Assembly: GCF_000253115.1 (NCBI RefSeq) | Contig: NC_014145.1 | Span: forward strand, 3,100,001 to 3,164,000 | Direction: 5' to 3' | Length of the DNA: 64,000 nt | From: Thiomonas arsenitoxydans | GTDB taxonomy: Bacteria; Pseudomonadota; Gammaproteobacteria; Burkholderiales; Burkholderiaceae_C | In this document: positions 27,410 through 35,928 of the stretch, one piece after another | Layout of the letters: each line of letters starts with the position of its first letter | How positions within the stretch are numbered: the stretch's first letter is position 1 | Program-made: the position numbers and the translations under genes | Notes under the pieces: model-generated | What the model was told of the DNA's origin: nothing | Database searches by the model: none | Seen by the model: only the letters and a program-made list of their open reading frames with translations

Positions 27410-27928
27410 ATGAACCACAAAACCAGCACCCTCTGCGGCCTGGCCTTGATCGCCTTGTTGGGCGGTTGTGCCAGCAAACCTCCTCTGGCACCTGTTGCAG
27501 CCGTGACCCCTGCACCGACCGCAGCTCCCGCCCAGAGCTCCAGCGCGCAAAGCGCCGTGGCCGCCGTGCAAGCTCCCGTCGTCAACACCACCGCCCCTGG
27601 CCCCGACGTGCCCAAGCAGGTGTACTTCGCTTTCAACAGCGCCGCACTCAAAGCGCAATACAAACCCGTGGTCGAGGTCAATGCCCAGTTTCTGCAAAGC
27701 CATCCGGCAGCACACCTGCAACTGCAAGGCAATTGCGATCCCCGCGGCAGCCAGGAATACAACCTCGCCCTGGGTCAATCGCGCGCCAATGCCGTGATGA
27801 AGGCCATGACCCTCCTGGGGGCCAGTCCCAACCAGATGGAAGCCATCAGTTATGGTTCCGAAAAAGCCAGTCCGGCACGCGCCGACTACGCCCATGACCG
27901 GCGCGTCGATCTCGCTTATCAGCAATAA
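27410..27928 (+). CDS. OmpA-family (Pal-like) lipoprotein
   Basis: A 172-residue protein. The lipoprotein signal is MNHKTSTLCGLALIALLGGC, with lipobox LGGC and Cys20. A low-complexity Ala/Pro/Val linker (about 24-70) follows, then an OmpA C-terminal peptidoglycan-binding domain: VYFAFNSAALKAQYKPVVEVNAQFL, LQGNCDPRGSQEYNLALGQSRANAV, YGSEKASPARADYAHDRRVDLAYQ. It is predicted to anchor in the outer membrane and bind peptidoglycan. A TolB partner is absent nearby, so it is probably an accessory homologue rather than the housekeeping pal. Confidence 0.88.
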   Translation: MNHKTSTLCGLALIALLGGCASKPPLAPVAAVTPAPTAAPAQSSSAQSAVAAVQAPVVNTTAPGPDVPKQVYFAFNSAALKAQYKPVVEVNAQFLQSHPAAHLQLQGNCDPRGSQEYNLALGQSRANAVMKAMTLLGASPNQMEAISYGSEKASPARADYAHDRRVDLAYQQ

Positions 27929-27955
27929 GCCAACGCGTTTTGCAGGGTTGCCTGC

Positions 27956-28315
27956 CTATTTTCTGTTCACTTGGTGCTCTTGCTCCCACTTCTGAGCGAC
28001 AGGTATCTTTTCCCGGGCGAGTTTGTCGATTCCGGCCAAATCTTTCCCGCGTTGTGGGCTGCCCTCAGGGGCAGTCTCATAGTCAGCAATCAGTTTGTTC
28101 GCCTCGGTCTCGCGTTTTTTCTTCACGGCCAATTCATGGCCAACGAAGCAACCACCGAGGGCGCCTAGCACTGCATGCCCCCCTGCGACGTGCCCGGCAA
28201 CCGCGCCCCCTGCGGCGCCAGACAAGCAACCCACGGCATGCGCAGGTGAGGCCGAAAGGCCCAATACAGCAAGACTGCCTGCAACAAGAACTGCAGAAAG
28301 AATCCGTTTTGTCAT
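27956..28315 (-). CDS. Exported glycine-zipper protein
   Basis: About 119 residues with a cleavable signal peptide (MTKRILSAVLVAGSLAVLGLSASPAHA). A Gly/Ala-rich segment (VGCLSGAAGGAVAGHVAGGH, then AVLGALGGCFVGHELAVKKK) resembles the glycine-zipper domain of small envelope proteins. The C-terminal half is charged. It contains two Cys. No specific function can be assigned. It is convergent with the OmpA-like gene, 27 bases apart. I prefer ATG 28315 over the TTG just before it. Confidence 0.7.
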   Translation of the reverse strand: MTKRILSAVLVAGSLAVLGLSASPAHAVGCLSGAAGGAVAGHVAGGHAVLGALGGCFVGHELAVKKKRETEANKLIADYETAPEGSPQRGKDLAGIDKLAREKIPVAQKWEQEHQVNRK

Positions 28316-28636
28316 CAATCGCCCCTGAAAATAGGTTGAAATGTGGGTAAGTCAAGCATTGCCCTGGATCGATGCGCATCTTGCCTGAGCCGTCTGCCGC
28401 ACCAGGGCGAAAGTTTAATCACGCCCTGGGGCGGCACGCCGCGGCTAACAACGATGCCTTGAATGGCCGCCACAAAGCTCGCCAGAACTCTCCGCCGCCG
28501 CGCTCCTAATTTTGCTTAACCCTTTTGTCTGAACGCTGTTCCCACTCGTACCAGACAGTCCGTGTCAACCAAATCACTCCGTCCAGGGTTATCCCTCATA
28601 AGAGCACTGTCGCTCTATCACTTGGGGATCTCCTTC
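28316..28636. other. Intergenic region with one long imperfect hairpin
   Basis: No gene was seen. A hairpin at 28396-28435 (GCCGCACCAGGGCG / CGCCCTGGGGCGGC, one mismatch over 14 pairs, 12-nt loop) has no T-tract, so it is not an obvious terminator. The right half should carry the promoter of the small exported protein. Confidence 0.45.
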
Positions 28637-28891
28637 ATGAACACTTCTCTGAACAAACTGGCCTCGATTCTTGCCCTGACCCTGGGCGTTGCGCTTGCGC
28701 AGTCCTCAGCTTTTGCTGCGGAATCCGCCGCTCCCGCAGCGGCAACTGCCCCCGCAGCAGCAGCCGTGGATCAGGCTGCAAAACCCGCCGTGAAAAAGCA
28801 CGCCAAGCACACCAAGCACTACAAGCACCACGCCAAGAAGGCCGCAGCCAAAAAAGCGGCTCCGGCTGGTGAGGCTCCTGCCGCCCAGTAA
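28637..28891 (+). CDS. Small Lys/His-rich exported protein
   Basis: An 84-residue protein with a signal peptide (MNTSLNKLASILALTLGVALAQSSAFA), an Ala/Pro linker, and then a strongly basic tail with repeating KKHAKHTKHYKHHAKK-type sequence. Such tails can bind metal ions or polyanions, but no family function is known to me. An upstream in-frame start would add 25 residues that disrupt the signal peptide. A rho-independent terminator follows within 30 bases. Confidence 0.7.
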   Translation: MNTSLNKLASILALTLGVALAQSSAFAAESAAPAAATAPAAAAVDQAAKPAVKKHAKHTKHYKHHAKKAAAKKAAPAGEAPAAQ

Positions 28892-28917
28892 ACCAAACGC
28901 TGGATGGCTTGGTTCCA

Positions 28918-28954
28918 GGACGAATCCCGCCACAATCGGGATTCGTCCTTGTTT
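28918..28954 (+). terminator. Rho-independent terminator
   Basis: Perfect 12-bp stem GGACGAATCCCG / CGGGATTCGTCC with loop CCACAAT, then TTGTTT. It closes the small exported protein gene. Confidence 0.85.
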
Positions 28955-28968
28955 GATCGGGAAGATCG

Positions 28969-29184
28969 ATGCACAAATCCGCTAAACAACACAAGATCTA
29001 CCGGAACCCCAGAGGGTTTGAAATCGTTGAAATCCTCCATGTCGATGCTTCTGGACACCAGATTCCGGAGGAAAAGGCCGCAGAGAGGTTCATTGTTTAC
29101 GCACCCGGCGGGAGAAAAATTGGACAATTTGCCAATTTGTCACGCGCGAGAAGCATCGCCAACACTGCGGAGAAAGCGGATTGA
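28969..29184 (+). CDS. Small hypothetical protein
   Basis: A 71-residue, mixed-charge, apparently soluble protein beginning MHKSAKQHKIYRNPRGFEIVEIL and ending SRARSIANTAEKAD. I do not recognise a family. Codon use is less G+C-biased than the flanks, and it starts 15 bases after a terminator, so its promoter would have to overlap that terminator. The 250 bases after it, up to the integrase stop, hold nothing recognisable. Confidence 0.5.
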   Translation: MHKSAKQHKIYRNPRGFEIVEILHVDASGHQIPEEKAAERFIVYAPGGRKIGQFANLSRARSIANTAEKAD

Positions 29185-29435
29185 ACAGGACACAACGATG
29201 CACCTTATGGCCACCCAAACGGCTCCACGCTGGCCGCGGTGATCTGACACATTGAGCAAGGTGCGTCGGGCGCTGTGAGGCCCGACAGGCTGGACGTTAC
29301 TTTCTGCTCCCTGATCCCGCAGGAGCCCGAGATTGAACGTCTTGAAGCCACATCTGCAAACCGCCTTCTGGACGCTGCTCAAAGGCCGCGCACGCAACGC
29401 GAGATGGCGTATTTCAACCCATCGCGGACGGCATT

Positions 29436-30674
29436 TCAGGTGGATCGTGGACTGGACAGTGTCTGCCCCGCCTGCTCAGGGACGAGCGCGCCGGTCTCAC
29501 CCGCTTGCCCGGCCCCATCCAAATAATCCCCCCACGCCTGCATCAACTCCCGACGCTTCTCGATCAAATCCCCGCGCCGGTACGCCGCCTCGACCGCATT
29601 GGTGATCGTGTGCGCCAACGCCATTTCGACGGTTTGGGACGGAAAGTGCGTGCTCTCCGCTGCCCAGTCACTGAAGCTCGACCGGAACCCATGCACCGTC
29701 AGGCCAGGGCGCATGCCGCGCAAGAGTTCCAGCATCGCCATATTGCTGATCGTGGGCTTGCGAGCCCCCCAGAACACCCAGTCCGACCCCTCCAAGCAGG
29801 GCAGGGCCTGCAGCAGTTCCACCGCCTGCCGTGACAGCGGCACACGGTGTTCCACCTGTGCCTTCATGCGCTCTGCCGGAATGACCCACAACCGGCGCTC
29901 CAGATCGATCTCCGACCACGGCGTGCCGATGACCGTGCCCGTTCTCAACGCGGTGAGGATGGTGAACTGCAGCGCCCAGGAACTCATGTTGGCGCGTTGG
30001 CGCAACTGCGCCATGAAGGCAGGCACCTCCCGCCAGTCCATCGCCTCGAAGTGCTTCACCCGGCGCTTCTTGCTGATCGTGGGCAGCAGCGCGTTCAGGT
30101 GGCCGCGCCAGGCGGCGGGGTTTTCTCCTGCACGCAAGCCCCGCGCCTTCGCTGCCGACAACACCGCCTCGATGCGTTGCCGCAGTCGCGTCGCGGTTTC
30201 ATGCTTGATCTGCCAGATCGGCGTGAGCGCTGTTAGCACCTCATCCGTCCCGATCTCCGACACCGCTTTCCGGCCGAAGCGGGGAAACGCATACATGCGC
30301 AGGGTGTTGATCCACTGATCGGCGTGCTTGGGATTCTTCCAGCCCGGCTTCATGGACTCCCAGAGTTGGAGCGCCACCTCCTCGAAGGTGTCCGACGGTG
30401 TGGGGACAACCGTGGCGCTCGGTCGGAGTGCAAAGTCTTCTCCGCGCCGAATCTTGGCGCGCACCTCAGCCGCCTTGGCGAGCGCATCGGCCAGCGTCAA
30501 CGCACTGACAGGCCCCAGGCTTTGCTCACTGGCCTTGCCCGCGACCATATAGCGGAACGTCCACAGCGCCGATCCCCCGCGCACCCGGAGATACAACCCC
30601 GTGGCGACCCGGTGCAGGCCGTCCACCTTCGACCACTTGCGCACCTCTTGCGCGGTAAGCTGCCCCTTGGCCAT
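29436..30674 (-). CDS. P4-type tyrosine integrase
   Basis: A 412-residue integrase with the N-terminal DUF4102 arm-binding domain (GLYLRVRGGSALWTFRYMVAGK), a core-binding domain, and a catalytic domain. Catalytic residues visible are the first Arg in LTALRTGTVIG, HGFRSSFSDWAAE (H-x-x-R) and the terminal ALAHTITNAVEAAYRRGD with the nucleophilic Tyr. It reads inward from attR, with 162 A+T-rich bases between its start and the 15-bp repeat. It should catalyse recombination between the tRNA-Ser 3' end and the element's attP. Confidence 0.94.
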   Translation of the reverse strand: MAKGQLTAQEVRKWSKVDGLHRVATGLYLRVRGGSALWTFRYMVAGKASEQSLGPVSALTLADALAKAAEVRAKIRRGEDFALRPSATVVPTPSDTFEEVALQLWESMKPGWKNPKHADQWINTLRMYAFPRFGRKAVSEIGTDEVLTALTPIWQIKHETATRLRQRIEAVLSAAKARGLRAGENPAAWRGHLNALLPTISKKRRVKHFEAMDWREVPAFMAQLRQRANMSSWALQFTILTALRTGTVIGTPWSEIDLERRLWVIPAERMKAQVEHRVPLSRQAVELLQALPCLEGSDWVFWGARKPTISNMAMLELLRGMRPGLTVHGFRSSFSDWAAESTHFPSQTVEMALAHTITNAVEAAYRRGDLIEKRRELMQAWGDYLDGAGQAGETGALVPEQAGQTLSSPRST

Positions 30675-30836
30675 GCCTGTCTCCGCCGAGTTCGACTGTC
30701 CACAAAATTATCATCAAAATCGACAGAACTGTCATCCACTTTCAGAAACGGCGCGAAACAATGAAAGGCTGTAAAGCGTTGAAAATAAATAGAAAAAATA
30801 ACTTTAAGGAACGATAAGAAACGGAGTCTATACAGA

Positions 30837-30851
30837 CACCGCTTCCGCCAG
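30837..30851 (+). repeat. attR-type 15-bp direct repeat
   Basis: CACCGCTTCCGCCAG, an exact copy of the tRNA-Ser 3' end at 23651-23665. The sequence beyond 30851 is presumably the original chromosomal continuation. Confidence 0.85.
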
Positions 30852-30975
30852 CTCATAGAACTAATCCCCTATTTCAAAGGCGGACAGAAGGCGCCACTGC
30901 TTGCGCGATTGAAGAAAAGCTGTCGGTGCGGCATGGCATCCGGCGTGTCAGGACAGACCCGGAAAATTTCCGGGT

Positions 30976-31161
30976 CTAGTAGCCGGAGATTCCAGCGACC
31001 TTGCCGCCGAGAAGTACGGCTTTGGTTCGGGCAAAACCTACGAAGCAGCCAAGCGCGCCGTTGACCTCCAGGATGAACGCGTCGTCTTCCTCGCCGGGTG
31101 ACTTGCCGCTGACCACAATCGGGTCGATGAGGTCGCGGTAGTCGTCGGGTTTAATGCGCGC
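30976..31161 (-). pseudogene. Possible 5'-truncated gene remnant next to attR
   Basis: A minus-strand reading frame encodes a protein-like C-terminal piece (IKPDDYRDLIDPIVVSG, then EEDDAFILEVNGALGCFVGF, ending VAGISGY and a stop). No ATG lies in frame, and the frame closes at 31261. It reads like the end of a soluble protein that lost its start, but I recognise no family. The rest of 30852-31301 shows nothing else. Confidence 0.3.
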
Positions 31162-31301
31162 CTCCAGCCGGCAGTTTGATGCCCGCGAATCAGGATTTGA
31201 AGCAAGGATGCTGAAAAATTCAAATTTGGAGGGAACCGATGCGAGTGTGCGTAGAGTATTTCAGCAGCCTATTGAGCAAACAGACTGGACTGGGAGTCTC
31301 T

Positions 31302-31451
31302 ATGAAATTCAAACTTGCCCTGATCGCCGCAGCCAGCGCCGCCGGTGGCATGGTCAATCACGCGGCCAGCGCCGCGCAAGGCGCCGCTGCGGTGTCGGGC
31401 GCTATGTCTGATGCTGCCGACAAGGCCAAGGACGCTGTCAGCAAACCCTGA
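31302..31451 (+). CDS. Tiny exported Ala-rich protein
   Basis: A 49-residue open frame starting MKFKLALIAAASAAGGMVNHAASA, which looks like a short signal peptide. The tail, AMSDAADKAKDAVSKP, resembles small periplasmic entericidin/YtxH-like helical peptides. It is followed by a strong terminator. The function is unknown. It could also be chance, given its size. Confidence 0.5.
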   Translation: MKFKLALIAAASAAGGMVNHAASAAQGAAAVSGAMSDAADKAKDAVSKP

Positions 31452-31507
31452 TTATTGCCGCACGCCGTCGCGGCTTACGCAGCGGCGTATCGGCATTTCC
31501 GTCTCAG

Positions 31508-31535
31508 ACGGCGAACTTCGGTTCGCCGTTTTTTT
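31508..31535 (+). terminator. Rho-independent terminator
   Basis: Stem ACGGCGAAC / GTTCGCCGT with a TTCG tetraloop and a run of T on the plus strand. It separates the tiny exported gene from the convergent ABC ATPase gene. Confidence 0.85.
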
Positions 31536-31544
31536 CGCCTCGCC

Positions 31545-32903
31545 TCATTCCAGATCGGCCTCGGGGTTGTCGAGGCTGAAGACTTCGGCGTTGTCGTCGT
31601 AGGCGTAAATCTCGGCGTAGCGGCCCCAGTCGATGGCGGTGTCGAGCACGCGGCGGGCTTCGTCTTCGCTGAGGTGATCTTCCAGTTCGGTGAGAAAGCG
31701 CGAGTCGGGCGCGCGGTGGTTGAAACGCTCGTCGAGCACCGTGCGGATGCGCGCCACCAGCGGCACCCGCTCGATCAGGTGGCGGGCGAAAACCTGCTTG
31801 CGCTCCTGCAAACTGCCATCGACAAAGGTGCGTCCGGCGGGCAGCAGCATGATGTCGCCATCTTCCACCTGGGCGAAGCCGAGCAATTCCACGCCTTCGA
31901 TCAGCGGAAACAGGTCATCCACCGAAAAGTGCATGTCCTCGGCCAGCTCGGGCAGGCTGATGCGGGTGTTGGCATTACTCTTTTCCAGCGCGTCGAGTTC
32001 TTCGAGCAGGCCGGCAAGGGCATTGACCGAGAGCGATGGCAGCCGCAGGCCGATGCCCGGCGCCTGTTTGCGCACCGCGTCACGCCCGGTCGGGCGGGCG
32101 GTCATGGCGCCGTAAATGCCCTCGACCAGATCGCGGAACTGCTGCGATTCGCGCTCGCGCGGGTGCGGCAGGTCGATGTGCATTTCGCTGATCACCCGCC
32201 CGGGATTCGATCCGAGGATGACGATGCGGTCGGCCATGAGCACGGCTTCTTCGATGTTGTGCGACACCAGCAGAATGCCGCGGGTGGGAATCTTGCGCTC
32301 CGCCCACAGATCGAGCAGGTCGGTGCGCAGGGTCTCGGCGGTGAGCACGTCGAGCGCGGAGAACGGCTCGTCCATCAGCAGCACGTCGGGGTTGATGACC
32401 AGCGCGCGGGCGAAGCCCACGCGCTGGCGCATGCCGCCCGAAAGCTCGCGCGGATAGGCGGACTCAAACCCGTCCAGACCGATGAGGTCGATGGCGGCCA
32501 GCGCGCGGGCGCGACGTTCTGCCGGCGGCACCTTGAGCGCCTCCAGCCCCAGTTCCACGTTCTGCAGCACCGTCAGCCAGGGAAACAGCGCAAAGCTCTG
32601 AAACACCATCGCCAGCCCCGGCACCGGGCCGTCGATCGGCTTGCCGCGATGCAGCGCCGTGCCGCCTGTAGCGGAAACCAGCCCGGCCAGGGTGCGCAGC
32701 AAGGTGGACTTGCCCGAACCGGAGCGCCCCAGCAACACCAGAATTTCGCCGTCGCGCAAATCGAGATCGACGCCGTCGAGAATGACGAGTTCGCTGCCCT
32801 CGGGGGTGCGATACGACTTGCGCACATTCGCCAGATGGAAAATGGGTGTGGAAGACGCGGCGTCAGGTGCGCTGGGCAGTTCGGTGGCGTTCATGGCATT
32901 CAT
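31545..32903 (-). CDS. NitT/TauT-type ABC transporter ATPase with C-terminal AAA-associated domain
   Basis: About 452 residues. Residues ~20-250 are a full ABC domain with LLGRSGSGKSTLL (Walker A), ELSGGMRQRVGFARAL (signature) and VLLMDEPFSALD (Walker B). The C-terminal ~150 residues (LAGLLEELDALEKSNANTR, FSVDDLFPLIEGVELLGFAQVEDGDI) match the extension found in a subgroup of nitrate/sulfonate-like ATPases and may be regulatory. It pairs with the double-length permease encoded upstream. No periplasmic binding protein gene is adjacent, so the substrate cannot be named. I start at MNAMNATELPS. Confidence 0.88.
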   Translation of the reverse strand: MNAMNATELPSAPDAASSTPIFHLANVRKSYRTPEGSELVILDGVDLDLRDGEILVLLGRSGSGKSTLLRTLAGLVSATGGTALHRGKPIDGPVPGLAMVFQSFALFPWLTVLQNVELGLEALKVPPAERRARALAAIDLIGLDGFESAYPRELSGGMRQRVGFARALVINPDVLLMDEPFSALDVLTAETLRTDLLDLWAERKIPTRGILLVSHNIEEAVLMADRIVILGSNPGRVISEMHIDLPHPRERESQQFRDLVEGIYGAMTARPTGRDAVRKQAPGIGLRLPSLSVNALAGLLEELDALEKSNANTRISLPELAEDMHFSVDDLFPLIEGVELLGFAQVEDGDIMLLPAGRTFVDGSLQERKQVFARHLIERVPLVARIRTVLDERFNHRAPDSRFLTELEDHLSEDEARRVLDTAIDWGRYAEIYAYDDNAEVFSLDNPEADLE

Positions 32904-33003
32904 GCTGGGTCCTTCAGTTGCGCACGGCCGTTCCAAAGGAACCGAGGCCCCCTCGGGGGAAACGCGCGCAGCAAGTCAGGGGGGATTTCATATCAGGCGG
33001 CAA

Positions 33004-34716
33004 TCAATCGAGCCGCACCCGCGTGGCGGCAATTTTGTAGAGGCGGTGCCAGACCAGACGATTGATGGCGATGACGTACAGCGCCATCACGCCCACGCCA
33101 AGACCCACCTTCAGCGTCTGCCCCTGCTGGGTGGCTTCGGTGATGTAGGCGCCCAGCCCGGTGGCGACCAGGGTGTGACTGCCCCAGCTCACCACTTCGG
33201 CCACGATGCTGGCGTTCCACGCGCCGCCCGAGGCGGTGAGCGCCCCGGTCACGAATCCCGGAAACACGGCAGGCAGATAGAGCTTGCGCCACAACAGCCA
33301 GCCGCGCAAACCCAGATTACGGCCGGCCTCGCGCAAGTCGCTGGGCAGGGCAGAGGCCGCGCCGATGACCGAAAACAGGACGTACCACTGGCTGCCCAGA
33401 ATCATCAGCGGCGCGGTGAACACGTTGACATTGAGATGCCAGTGCACGATGGCCACCACCACCAGCGGGAACAGCAGATTGGCGGGGAAGGCGGCGAGAA
33501 ATTGCGCCACCGGCTGCGCCACGGCCGCCCAGCGCGGACGCAGACCGACCCAGATGCCCACCGGCACCCAGATCAGCGCCGAAATCGCCACCAGCACGAA
33601 CACCTTGAGCGCGGTGAACGCGCCCAGCAACATCACATGACCGACCTGCAGCCAGCCGAAATCTCGCGGCAGCACCAGAAACAACGCCACGATCAGGCCG
33701 AGAGTGAACAGCACCATGCTGACGACAAACACCCGGTCGCCCCACACGGAAGGCGCGCGTTGCGGCGATTTGTGCAGCGGCACCGCGGGCAACAGGCGCA
33801 CGCTCATCTCCCACAGCACGGCGGGCAGCCGGGCCAGGCGCTGGGTGAGGCGGGTGCGGCGCAGAAAGTCGAGCACCACCGAGCGCGGCGCGTCCACGCT
33901 GACGGTGTTGTCCAGACGGAACTTGTCGGCCCAGGCGACGATGGGGCGAAACAGCAGAAAGTCGTAAGACAGAATCACCAAGGCCATCGCCAGAATCGCC
34001 CAACCGATGGCGCCCAGATTCTTGGCCGCGATTGCCGCGGCGATATAGGAGCCGATACCCGGCACCGACACCTGCTGCCCCGCCACGGTGAGCGCCTCGG
34101 CAGCGACGACGAAGAACCAGCCGCCAGACATGGACATCATCGCGTTCCACAGCAGGCCAGGGGCGGCGTAGGGGAGCTCAAGCTTCCAGAAGCGCTGCCA
34201 GGCGTTGAGGCGGTAAAGCGTGGCGGCCTCGGTGAGGTCGCGCGGCACGGTCTTGAGCGACTGGTACAGGCTGAAAGTCATGTTCCACGCCTGCGACGTG
34301 AACACCGCAAAAATCACCGCGAATTGCAGCCCCAGCATGCTGCCCGGAAACAGGGCGATGAAGCCGGTCACGGTGATCGACAGATAGCCCAGAATAGGCA
34401 CCGACTGCAGCACGTCGAGCAGCGGCACCATGATTTTTTCGGCGTAGCGATTGTTGGCCGCGATCCAGGCGTAGATCAGGGTGAACACGGTACTGGCGGC
34501 CAGCGCGGCCAACATGCGCAGCACGGTGTAGAGCGCGTACTCGGGCAGATCCGCGGGTTTGAGCGACAACGCCACGGTCTCGCCCAGATGGAATGGCACC
34601 GCCATCTGCCGACTGGCGTGGCCGATGATGAGCAGCATGCCGATGACCAGCGGCAGCGCGATCAGATCGCGGCGGTTGGGCAGCGGCAGCGCCAGTGGAC
34701 GGAAATTGAAGGCCAT
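33004..34716 (-). CDS. ABC transporter permease, tandem (two fused permease domains)
   Basis: 570 residues with two binding-protein-dependent transport permease domains in one chain, each with five or six hydrophobic helices. The EAA-type loops are around RDLTEAATLYRLNAWQRFWKLELP and SDLREAGRNLGLRGWLLWRKLYLPAVFP. It therefore supplies both halves of the membrane channel, matching the single ATPase gene downstream. The gap between the two genes (32904-33003) contains a partial G+C-rich repeat-like patch (GAGGCCCCCTCGGGGG). It is probably an orphan NitT/TauT-like transporter. Confidence 0.88.
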   Translation of the reverse strand: MAFNFRPLALPLPNRRDLIALPLVIGMLLIIGHASRQMAVPFHLGETVALSLKPADLPEYALYTVLRMLAALAASTVFTLIYAWIAANNRYAEKIMVPLLDVLQSVPILGYLSITVTGFIALFPGSMLGLQFAVIFAVFTSQAWNMTFSLYQSLKTVPRDLTEAATLYRLNAWQRFWKLELPYAAPGLLWNAMMSMSGGWFFVVAAEALTVAGQQVSVPGIGSYIAAAIAAKNLGAIGWAILAMALVILSYDFLLFRPIVAWADKFRLDNTVSVDAPRSVVLDFLRRTRLTQRLARLPAVLWEMSVRLLPAVPLHKSPQRAPSVWGDRVFVVSMVLFTLGLIVALFLVLPRDFGWLQVGHVMLLGAFTALKVFVLVAISALIWVPVGIWVGLRPRWAAVAQPVAQFLAAFPANLLFPLVVVAIVHWHLNVNVFTAPLMILGSQWYVLFSVIGAASALPSDLREAGRNLGLRGWLLWRKLYLPAVFPGFVTGALTASGGAWNASIVAEVVSWGSHTLVATGLGAYITEATQQGQTLKVGLGVGVMALYVIAINRLVWHRLYKIAATRVRLD

Positions 34717-34937
34717 GGATCAGGCAGGACGATTGAGGCGGCTTGAGTCGGAGGGTGACGCGCTGTGAAATTGGCAGCAAAAACAGCCGACTAGTCTAAC
34801 GAGAGACGCGTGAAATTTCGATCACGCGAGCGTCATCGACTTTACACAGAAGTATCCAGGCATTTCAGCCGCCGGTTGATCGCTCTGCGATTCCGCCCGG
34901 ATCAGCCTCATTCACGCAAGCCATGCACAATAACGGC

Positions 34938-35885
34938 ATGCAAGCCAGAACCTATCTCCGCGCCTCGCTGCTCGCCGCCATCATCGTCATCAGCCTCAAG
35001 CTGCTGGCCTGGAAGGTCACGGGCTCGGTAGGCTTTTTGTCGGACGCGATGGAGTCCATCGTCAACGTCGCCGCCGCCGCATTCGCCTTGTTCATTGTGC
35101 GCATCGCCGAGGCGCCGCCCGACGCAGACCATCCTTACGGTCATACCAAGGCGGAGTATTTCTCCAGCGGCGTCGAGGGCCTGCTCATCGGCGTGGCCGC
35201 AGCGCTCATTCTGATCGAGGCCGCCAAGCGCCTCACCCATCCGCAGCCCATCAGCGACGTGCCGCTGGGCGCGGCGATCTCGGCCGCGGCCACGGTGATC
35301 AACCTCGGTGTCGCGCTGTGGATGCTGCGCGGCGCGCGGCGCCTGCGTTCCATCGTCATCGAAGCCGACGCCCGGCACCTGCTCACCGATGTCTGGACTT
35401 CCGTGGGCGTGATCGTTGCCGTGATGCTGGTGCCGCTCACTGGCTGGCTATGGCTCGACCCGGTGATCGGCATCGTGGTGGCGCTGCACATTTTGCGCGA
35501 AGCGTTTTCGCTGGTGAAGCGCTCGGTCGATGGGCTGATGGACAAATCGATGGACGACGCCGACCTCGCGGGTTTGCAGGCCGTGCTCGACCGCTTTCGC
35601 TCCAACGACCTGCGCTTCGACCATGTGCGCACCCGCGTGGCCGGCACCCGGCGCTTCGCCTCCATGCACCTGCACATGCCGGGCGGGTGGTCGCTTCAGC
35701 GCGCGGCAGACTGCCGTTACGCCGTGGAAAAAGCGCTGATCGAGGCTTATCCTGGCATGACCGTAACCATTGAAATGCTGACCTCCGCACAGGAAAGCCT
35801 GCAGGAGGAAAATGCGCAGATGCAGGCTACGGGAACCATCAGCTATCAGGTCTGCACGCCTGGCGCCCCGCCGCAGCAGCACTGA
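34938..35885 (+). CDS. Cation diffusion facilitator (CDF) family exporter
   Basis: About 315 residues with six transmembrane segments. The metal-site motifs are SVGFLSDAMESIVN (D in TM2), HPYGHTKAEYFSS, and EADARHLLTDVWTSVGVI (HxxxD in TM5). A cytosolic C-terminal domain (FDHVRTRVAGTRRFASMHLHMPGGWSL) follows. This is the FieF-like layout, expected to export Zn, Fe or related divalent ions in exchange for protons. The N-terminal Asp motif is shifted relative to canonical FieF, so ion preference is uncertain. ATG 34923 is an alternative start. Confidence 0.88.
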   Translation: MQARTYLRASLLAAIIVISLKLLAWKVTGSVGFLSDAMESIVNVAAAAFALFIVRIAEAPPDADHPYGHTKAEYFSSGVEGLLIGVAAALILIEAAKRLTHPQPISDVPLGAAISAAATVINLGVALWMLRGARRLRSIVIEADARHLLTDVWTSVGVIVAVMLVPLTGWLWLDPVIGIVVALHILREAFSLVKRSVDGLMDKSMDDADLAGLQAVLDRFRSNDLRFDHVRTRVAGTRRFASMHLHMPGGWSLQRAADCRYAVEKALIEAYPGMTVTIEMLTSAQESLQEENAQMQATGTISYQVCTPGAPPQQH

Positions 35886-35928
35886 AACCCGACCGCCCTC
35901 GTCACCACGCACCGCCCCGGAGACACTC

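Larger units (their letters stand above)
23651..30851. mobile_element. tRNA-Ser-integrated genomic element, ~7.2 kb
   Basis: The element is bounded by the exact 15-bp repeat of the tRNA-Ser 3' end. It contains an AlpA/excisionase-like gene near the left end and a P4-type integrase near the right end, reading inward from attR. Cargo genes are mostly small envelope or exported proteins with visibly lower G+C than the flanks (for example 25.4-27.4 kb and 28.3-29.2 kb). No replication or conjugation genes are recognisable, so it may be a mobilisable or decaying island. TCATCAAA-type repeats occur near both ends (23723-23744 and about 30706-30716) and could be integrase arm sites; that is inference. 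Confidence 0.8.

Noticed and set aside
28396..28435. Long hairpin as a terminator
   Set aside because: No T-tract on either side; left as an unexplained structure in the intergenic entry.
32904..33003. Patch with GAGGCCCCCTCGGGGG as a further copy of the recC/recD repeat
   Set aside because: Only a short G+C-rich core is shared; the diagnostic TCAAGG arms are not convincing.
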